Below, one piece after another: positions 60,360-64,000 of a stretch of DNA of 64,000 nucleotides. The stretch comes from Anaerolineaceae bacterium (lineage in GTDB: Bacteria > Chloroflexota > Anaerolineae > Aggregatilineales > Phototrophicaceae), in NCBI GenBank assembly GCA_002702065.1, contig NZXX01000002.1, forward strand, positions 124,001 to 188,000, in the 5' to 3' direction. Position 1 is the stretch's first letter, and every line of letters starts with the position of its first letter. Below the pieces are notes generated by a model. That model saw only the letters and a list, made by a program, of their open reading frames with translations. It made no database searches and was not told the origin of the DNA. The translations under genes were made by a program, and so were the position numbers.

Positions 60360-60367
60360 AATATACC
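60360..60367 (-). promoter_or_regulatory. -10 element of P-type ATPase gene
   Basis: TATATT on the minus strand lies about 40 bases before the GTG at 60320. No good -35 is seen. This placement makes longer versions of the protein unlikely. Confidence 0.35.
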
Positions 60368-60678
60368 ACACCCTTCCTTGCGTTCAGCACAAAAAATATA
60401 CGAGGTTCACGGGGTAATTGTTGCGCCTTAGCCGTCCGGATGCATGATTGTTCGTATGTTTTCCGCTGCATCTGCAAGGTTGCTGCTGCGTTTGGTGTTT
60501 CGTCATCAAAATTCAGCACTTTAAGTTTGCGCAGCGTTTCGTTAACATCGAAGATGATGACACGGGTGTTCAGTGGATGAATTCTGATTCTGCCGGTAGT
60601 GTCAATAACACCGCTTACGCCGCTGAGTTGTGTCAATCCGACCATTCCTGACGTGTACGTATGACGATGAGGTTGCCC
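60368..60678. other. Intergenic region between divergent genes
   Basis: About 310 bases upstream of the nucleotidyltransferase-like gene hold no credible gene. Short AT-rich stretches (AAAAAATATACG near 60391) could hold promoters for either gene. No repeat of the other families was seen. Confidence 0.5.
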
Positions 60679-61545
60679 ATGATTCGACCACCTGGCCGCC
60701 TGTGGCGGATCGACCACAGCGGTTATATCCTCAATGATGCCAGTATCGACGCCCTTCAGTCACCGTTTGCCGCCCTGGTTCAGGATGCGGTGGTGGCCTG
60801 TACCCAACAGATCAGCGATGACATCGACAGCATTTATCTCACCGGCTCCGTTGCGCGTGGGATGGCTGTTCCCGGCCTATCCGACCTGAACGTCATTGTC
60901 GTGCTGCATGCCGCGCGGGACCCCGATCTGGTGATGCGGGACTGGGTGCCTGCTGCCGAGGAAACTTTGCTGGCGGCGCATCCGGTTGTCAGCGAGGTGC
61001 AGATTGATCTGTGGCCGTATTACAGCGTGTTTACGGACCCAGCCTGTTTTTCGACTCCCGGTTTTATCCTGAAAACGCACAGCATCTGTGTCTGGGGCGT
61101 GGATTTAGGGTCACAGCTGCCGGATTACAAAGTGTCGCCCGGCATCGCCAATGATGATCTGGCGCGGCTGGAGGATGAACTGGCGGTGATTCATGAAGGA
61201 TTGGCCGAGCCACTCGCCGAGCACGAGGTGCGCCTGTGGTGTACCCATACGGCCAGAACTATCCTGCGGGCGGCCTTTGGGCTGGTGCAGATGCAGGCCG
61301 GTGTACATACCCGCGATGTCGACCTGTGCTGTGAATACGCGATTGGTGGTTTACCAGAGCATGCGGACGATTTGCAACTGGCGCTGCGTTATGCCGATCA
61401 ACCGGTGGGTGATGTGACAGCGGTGCAGCAGCTGGTCGAGCGCGTTGAAGGCTGGCTGGTGGACCGGGCGAATGACTGGCTGGACCAATACAACCCGGAT
61501 CGTGACCCGGACCTGCGCGTGGATGACGTGGAAGAACGGGAATAG
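60679..61545 (+). CDS. Nucleotidyltransferase-fold protein with altered metal site
   Basis: This 288-residue protein has the nucleotidyltransferase core SIYLTGSVARGMAVPGLSDL followed by NVIVVL. Gly56-Ser57 and Asp69 are present, but the second metal-binding acid of the DxD pair is Asn71, so catalysis is doubtful. A third acidic strand may be VQIDLWPYY. The C-terminal half is helical (LWCTHTARTILRAAFGLVQM) with an acidic tail. It is unlike the gene at 52.4 kb apart from the fold. The ATG at 60679 has TGAGG 6 bases upstream; ATG at 60661 lacks a ribosome site. Confidence 0.75.
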   Translation: MIRPPGRLWRIDHSGYILNDASIDALQSPFAALVQDAVVACTQQISDDIDSIYLTGSVARGMAVPGLSDLNVIVVLHAARDPDLVMRDWVPAAEETLLAAHPVVSEVQIDLWPYYSVFTDPACFSTPGFILKTHSICVWGVDLGSQLPDYKVSPGIANDDLARLEDELAVIHEGLAEPLAEHEVRLWCTHTARTILRAAFGLVQMQAGVHTRDVDLCCEYAIGGLPEHADDLQLALRYADQPVGDVTAVQQLVERVEGWLVDRANDWLDQYNPDRDPDLRVDDVEERE

Positions 61546-61551
61546 CGCAAA

Positions 61552-61581
61552 TAAAAAGGACGCAGCACAGGCCGCGTCCTT
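61552..61581 (-). terminator. Intrinsic terminator of ftsH
   Basis: On the minus strand AAGGACGC pairs with GCGTCCTT, followed by TTTATTT. It lies 24 bases after the ftsH stop codon and may also serve the convergent plus-strand gene. Confidence 0.8.
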
Positions 61582-61605
61582 CTGTTGTTGAAGTGAAGTC
61601 CTTAA

Positions 61606-63519
61606 TCAGTCGCCGACGACCGGTGCGGTATCACCAATACCGGCTGTGGTCCCGTTCATGATTTCCTCGAAGCTGGCCCGGTCGAGCGTTTCCTGCTCGA
61701 TCAGGATTTTCGCCAGTTCGTCCAGCTTGTCCCGGTACTGAGTCAGGATTTTGCGGGCACGGTCATAGTTCGACTGGACGATGCGCTTCACTTCGGAGTC
61801 GATCTGCTGGGCGACATCTTCACTATAGTCGCGCTGCTCGCCGATCTCGCGCCCCAGAAAGACGGAGGTCTGGCCGCTGCCGAAGGTGCGCGGGCCCAGC
61901 ACTTCGCTCATGCCCAGCTGCATGACCATGCTTCGCGCCATATTGGTCGCTTTTTGCAGGTCGTCGCTGGCCCCGGTGGTCAGTTGATTAAAGACGATTT
62001 CTTCTGCCACACGACCACCCATCGCCGCCGTGATGAAGTCCTCGAACTCCTCACGCGAACGCAGGAAGACGTCGTTTTCCGGCAGGGACATCACATAGCC
62101 CCCGGCCCGTCCACGCGGCACGATGGTGATTTTATGCACCGGATGTGCGTGGTCCAGCACATGATGCAGGATCGCATGGCCGGCTTCATGATAGGCCACG
62201 GATTTCTTCTCGGCTTCGGAGATAACACGCGTCTTGCGCTCCGGCCCCATGACCACACGTTCCATACTTTCCTGAAGCTCGCTCATGCCGATGGTTTTCT
62301 TGTTGCGGCGTGCAGTCAGGATAGCGGCTTCGTTGATCAGGTTTTCCAAATCTGCACCGGAAAAGCCGGAGGTGATTTTCGCCATCGCCTGCAAGTCAGC
62401 ATCGGGTGCCAGCGGCTTGCCTTTGGCGTGGACCTTCAGGATTTCCTGCCGTCCGGCGACATCGGGGTTATCCATCGTCACCTTGCGGTCAAAACGGCCC
62501 GGACGCAGCAGCGCGGGGTCCAGAATGTCAGGGCGGTTGGTGGCCGCGATGATAATCACGTTCGTGCCCTGCTCGAAACCGTCCATCTCGACCAGGATCT
62601 GGTTCAGGGTTTGTTCACGTTCGTCATGACCACCGCCCAGGCCTGCACCACGATGGCGGCCAACGGCGTCAATTTCGTCGATAAACACGATGGAAGGCGC
62701 TTCGGATTTGGCGCGCTCGAACAGATCACGCACACGGCTGGCACCCACACCGACGAACATTTCCACAAATTCGGAACCGGAGATGCTGAAGAACGGCACA
62801 CCGGCCTCACCGGCAACCGCACGCGCCAGCAGTGTTTTACCAGTACCGGGCGGGCCTACCATCAGCACACCCTTCGGGATACGCGCTCCCAACCGGATGA
62901 ACTTTTCCGGCTCTTTCAGGAATTCAACAATTTCGGCCAGTTCTTCTTTGGCTTCTTCTGCCCCGGCGACATCGGAGAACGTCACCTGCGGGCGTTCCAT
63001 ATCCCGTGTGACACGCGCCCGGCTGCGGCCAAAGCTCATGGCCTGGTCCTGCCCGCTGCGGACCGAACGCATCATGCGCCACAGCAGCCAGATAATAATC
63101 AGGGTGGGGACGATCGCAATCAAAAGCTGAAACAACAGGCCGCTGGTGTTATCACCCTGCTGCTCGTAGAACTGAAGGCGCTGAATTTCCGTATCGCTGA
63201 CACCAAATGTCCGCAGCGAATCGAACAGCTCGGTCTCGCGTTCCTTGTAATACGTGGCCGTTGTGCCGTTACGGAATTCGACGATCACATCCTGCCCGCC
63301 GCGCACAGTTACCGCCTCGACATTGCCGCGCTGCACCTGCTGGGCCAGCTCGTTGAGCGAGATGCGGTTTGTGTTCTGGAAGTTGCCTGGGCTGCCGAAT
63401 GTCAGCACAAACAGCAACAGCACCACCACGCCCATGATGATCCACAGGCGCTGGGCATTCTTGCCCGAAAAGGGGGATTGATCGTTATTATTGTTATCCG
63501 GAGATGGTCTATTATTCAC
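61606..63519 (-). CDS. ftsH: ATP-dependent zinc metalloprotease FtsH
   Basis: FtsH degrades misfolded membrane and short-lived regulatory proteins. The 637-residue protein has the first membrane helix ([17 protein letters not shown]), an external FtsH-Ext domain, a second helix ([20 protein letters not shown]), and the AAA module with Walker A GPPGTGKT (near residues 221-228), Walker [11 protein letters not shown] and the second region of homology ([20 protein letters not shown]). The zinc motif is HEAGH (444-448), with the third ligand Asp expected in [12 protein letters not shown]. The pore motif is [10 protein letters not shown]. The GTG start has GGAG 8 bases upstream. The N terminus carries an Asn run (PDNNNN). 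It is divergent from the zinc-ribbon gene. Confidence 0.97.
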   Translation of the reverse strand: MNNRPSPDNNNNDQSPFSGKNAQRLWIIMGVVVLLLFVLTFGSPGNFQNTNRISLNELAQQVQRGNVEAVTVRGGQDVIVEFRNGTTATYYKERETELFDSLRTFGVSDTEIQRLQFYEQQGDNTSGLLFQLLIAIVPTLIIIWLLWRMMRSVRSGQDQAMSFGRSRARVTRDMERPQVTFSDVAGAEEAKEELAEIVEFLKEPEKFIRLGARIPKGVLMVGPPGTGKTLLARAVAGEAGVPFFSISGSEFVEMFVGVGASRVRDLFERAKSEAPSIVFIDEIDAVGRHRGAGLGGGHDEREQTLNQILVEMDGFEQGTNVIIIAATNRPDILDPALLRPGRFDRKVTMDNPDVAGRQEILKVHAKGKPLAPDADLQAMAKITSGFSGADLENLINEAAILTARRNKKTIGMSELQESMERVVMGPERKTRVISEAEKKSVAYHEAGHAILHHVLDHAHPVHKITIVPRGRAGGYVMSLPENDVFLRSREEFEDFITAAMGGRVAEEIVFNQLTTGASDDLQKATNMARSMVMQLGMSEVLGPRTFGSGQTSVFLGREIGEQRDYSEDVAQQIDSEVKRIVQSNYDRARKILTQYRDKLDELAKILIEQETLDRASFEEIMNGTTAGIGDTAPVVGD

Positions 63520-63548
63520 AGCTTGGCTCCGCTAAAACGAATGGTCTA

Positions 63549-63577
63549 ATGATAATAACTGATTGCATCACGGTCAA
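63549..63577 (-). promoter_or_regulatory. Sigma-70 promoter of ftsH
   Basis: On the minus strand TTGACC (63572-63577) and TATCAT (63549-63554) have an exact 17-base spacer, about 30 bases before the GTG at 63519. This is one of the clearest -35/-10 promoters in the window. No CIRCE or other heat-shock operator is visible. Confidence 0.7.
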
Positions 63578-63713
63578 ATAAGAATTATGATAGAAGGGAT
63601 TAACTACCCGCAGCTTTTATTCTATAAACAGTATAAGCGATTTTTAGCTCACTCAAAAGGTGAATGGTTGTCTGCTTTAGATTTCAATTTATATTGCAAT
63701 GAATAACCGATGA

Positions 63714-63719
63714 TACAAT
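63714..63719 (+). promoter_or_regulatory. -10 element of the zinc-ribbon gene
   Basis: TACAAT lies 39 bases before the GTG start; CAGGGGAG at 63743-63750 is the ribosome site. Confidence 0.4.
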
Positions 63720-63758
63720 AGGCTTAAAGCTTGGAACACCGTCAGGGGAGACCGTAGC

Positions 63759-64000
63759 GTGAATATCTGCCCAAATTGTAAGCGTGAAAATAAAACCGGG
63801 GACAAGATCTGTGTGTACTGCGGCACACCGTTGACACTGGATACCTCTGGTTCTACCCGTGCGCTTGAGGATACGGATTACGAAGAGGGTCGCCCGCAGT
63901 GGGGGACTGCGCGCTTCAACTCGAGAATGCGGCTGATCGTTAACGAACGTGATTCCAAGGACCAGCATGTCTTTTATCTGGACGAAAATGATGAGCTTGT
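63759..64000 (+). CDS. Zinc-ribbon protein, probably FHA-type (3' truncated by window end)
   Basis: About 80 residues of this gene are present. The GTG at 63759 follows CAGGGGAG. The N terminus is a zinc ribbon (NICPNCKRENKTGDKICVYCG TP) with the two Cys pairs CPNC and CVYC. After an acidic linker, the segment RMRLIVNERDSKDQHVFYLD could be the first strands of a forkhead-associated (phosphothreonine-binding) domain, which is a common partner of such ribbons. That part is an inference because the gene runs off the edge. It is divergent from ftsH. Confidence 0.8.
   Translation, partial: MNICPNCKRENKTGDKICVYCGTPLTLDTSGSTRALEDTDYEEGRPQWGTARFNSRMRLIVNERDSKDQHVFYLDENDEL

Noticed and set aside
61954-63549. 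A 531-codon open frame antisense to ftsH
   Set aside because: FtsH motifs on the minus strand are unambiguous and the plus frame has His/Gln-rich shadow composition.

Overview
This is a GC-rich bacterial window (about 57-60 % GC by eye) with mostly tightly packed genes on both strands. The gene repertoire suggests Chloroflexota, perhaps an Anaerolineae-like lineage: many oligosaccharide or peptide-type ABC importers, secreted TolB-like propellers, membrane-anchored TPR proteins with Pro/Thr linkers, a zinc-ribbon protein of the kind often fused to FHA domains, Tat-dependent binding proteins and GC-rich hairpin repeats. There is no rRNA or marker protein in the window to prove the lineage, so it is an inference.

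Layout. 1-1.6 kb is the end of an ABC importer operon (two permeases). 1.6-13.4 kb holds a major facilitator, a Nudix hydrolase plus membrane adenylate cyclase pair, the replication restart helicase PriA (carrying an in-frame nuclease-domain insertion), an AlkZ/YcaQ-like winged-helix protein, a sugar isomerase-like TIM barrel, two overlapping Doc-like genes, a secreted propeller and an Lrp/AsnC regulator. 13.5-28.8 kb looks like a carbohydrate-use locus. It has a 1192-residue soluble hybrid regulator (LacI-type sensor, GAF, histidine kinase, two receivers, AraC DNA-binding domain), then a Tat-exported binding protein, a beta-propeller protein resembling polysaccharide lyases, two permeases and two ATPases. 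Beyond tRNA-Gly(GCC) lie a class II keto-acid aldolase and a divergent enolase-superfamily dehydratase. 29-37.9 kb has a trypsin-like protease, a glycosyltransferase, a VIT-VWA secreted protein, a single-chain restriction-modification enzyme and another TolB-like protein. 38-46.3 kb has a phosphotransferase-fold protein with a Cys-rich partner, peptidase E, a 1051-residue protein of unknown function, a DinB-like protein and a GyrI-like protein under an apparent SOS-type operator. 46.5-64 kb has a secreted hydrolase, two short-chain dehydrogenases, an anchored lipoprotein-like protein, an M24 peptidase, two nucleotidyltransferase-fold proteins, a ferredoxin-NADP reductase, two TPR proteins, a P-type ATPase, FtsH and the start of a zinc-ribbon protein.

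How it fits together. The 14-29 kb block reads as sense, import, cleave and catabolise: the regulator would bind a cytoplasmic sugar, the importer brings in an oligosaccharide, the lyase-like propeller (no signal peptide seen) would act inside, and the dehydratase/aldolase pair would process sugar acids. The substrate is not determined; a pectin or rhamnogalacturonan-type glycan is only a guess.

The most unusual signal is in priA. A DUF559/Vsr-like nuclease domain, flanked by two direct copies of a two-hairpin GC-rich repeat, sits in frame just before the Walker A motif, and a solo copy of the same two-hairpin repeat lies at 55.05 kb. Other notable points are a perfect GAAC-N4-GTTC palindrome filling a promoter spacer, an AT-rich specificity region in the restriction-modification gene, and an orphan minus-strand terminator at 28.8 kb.
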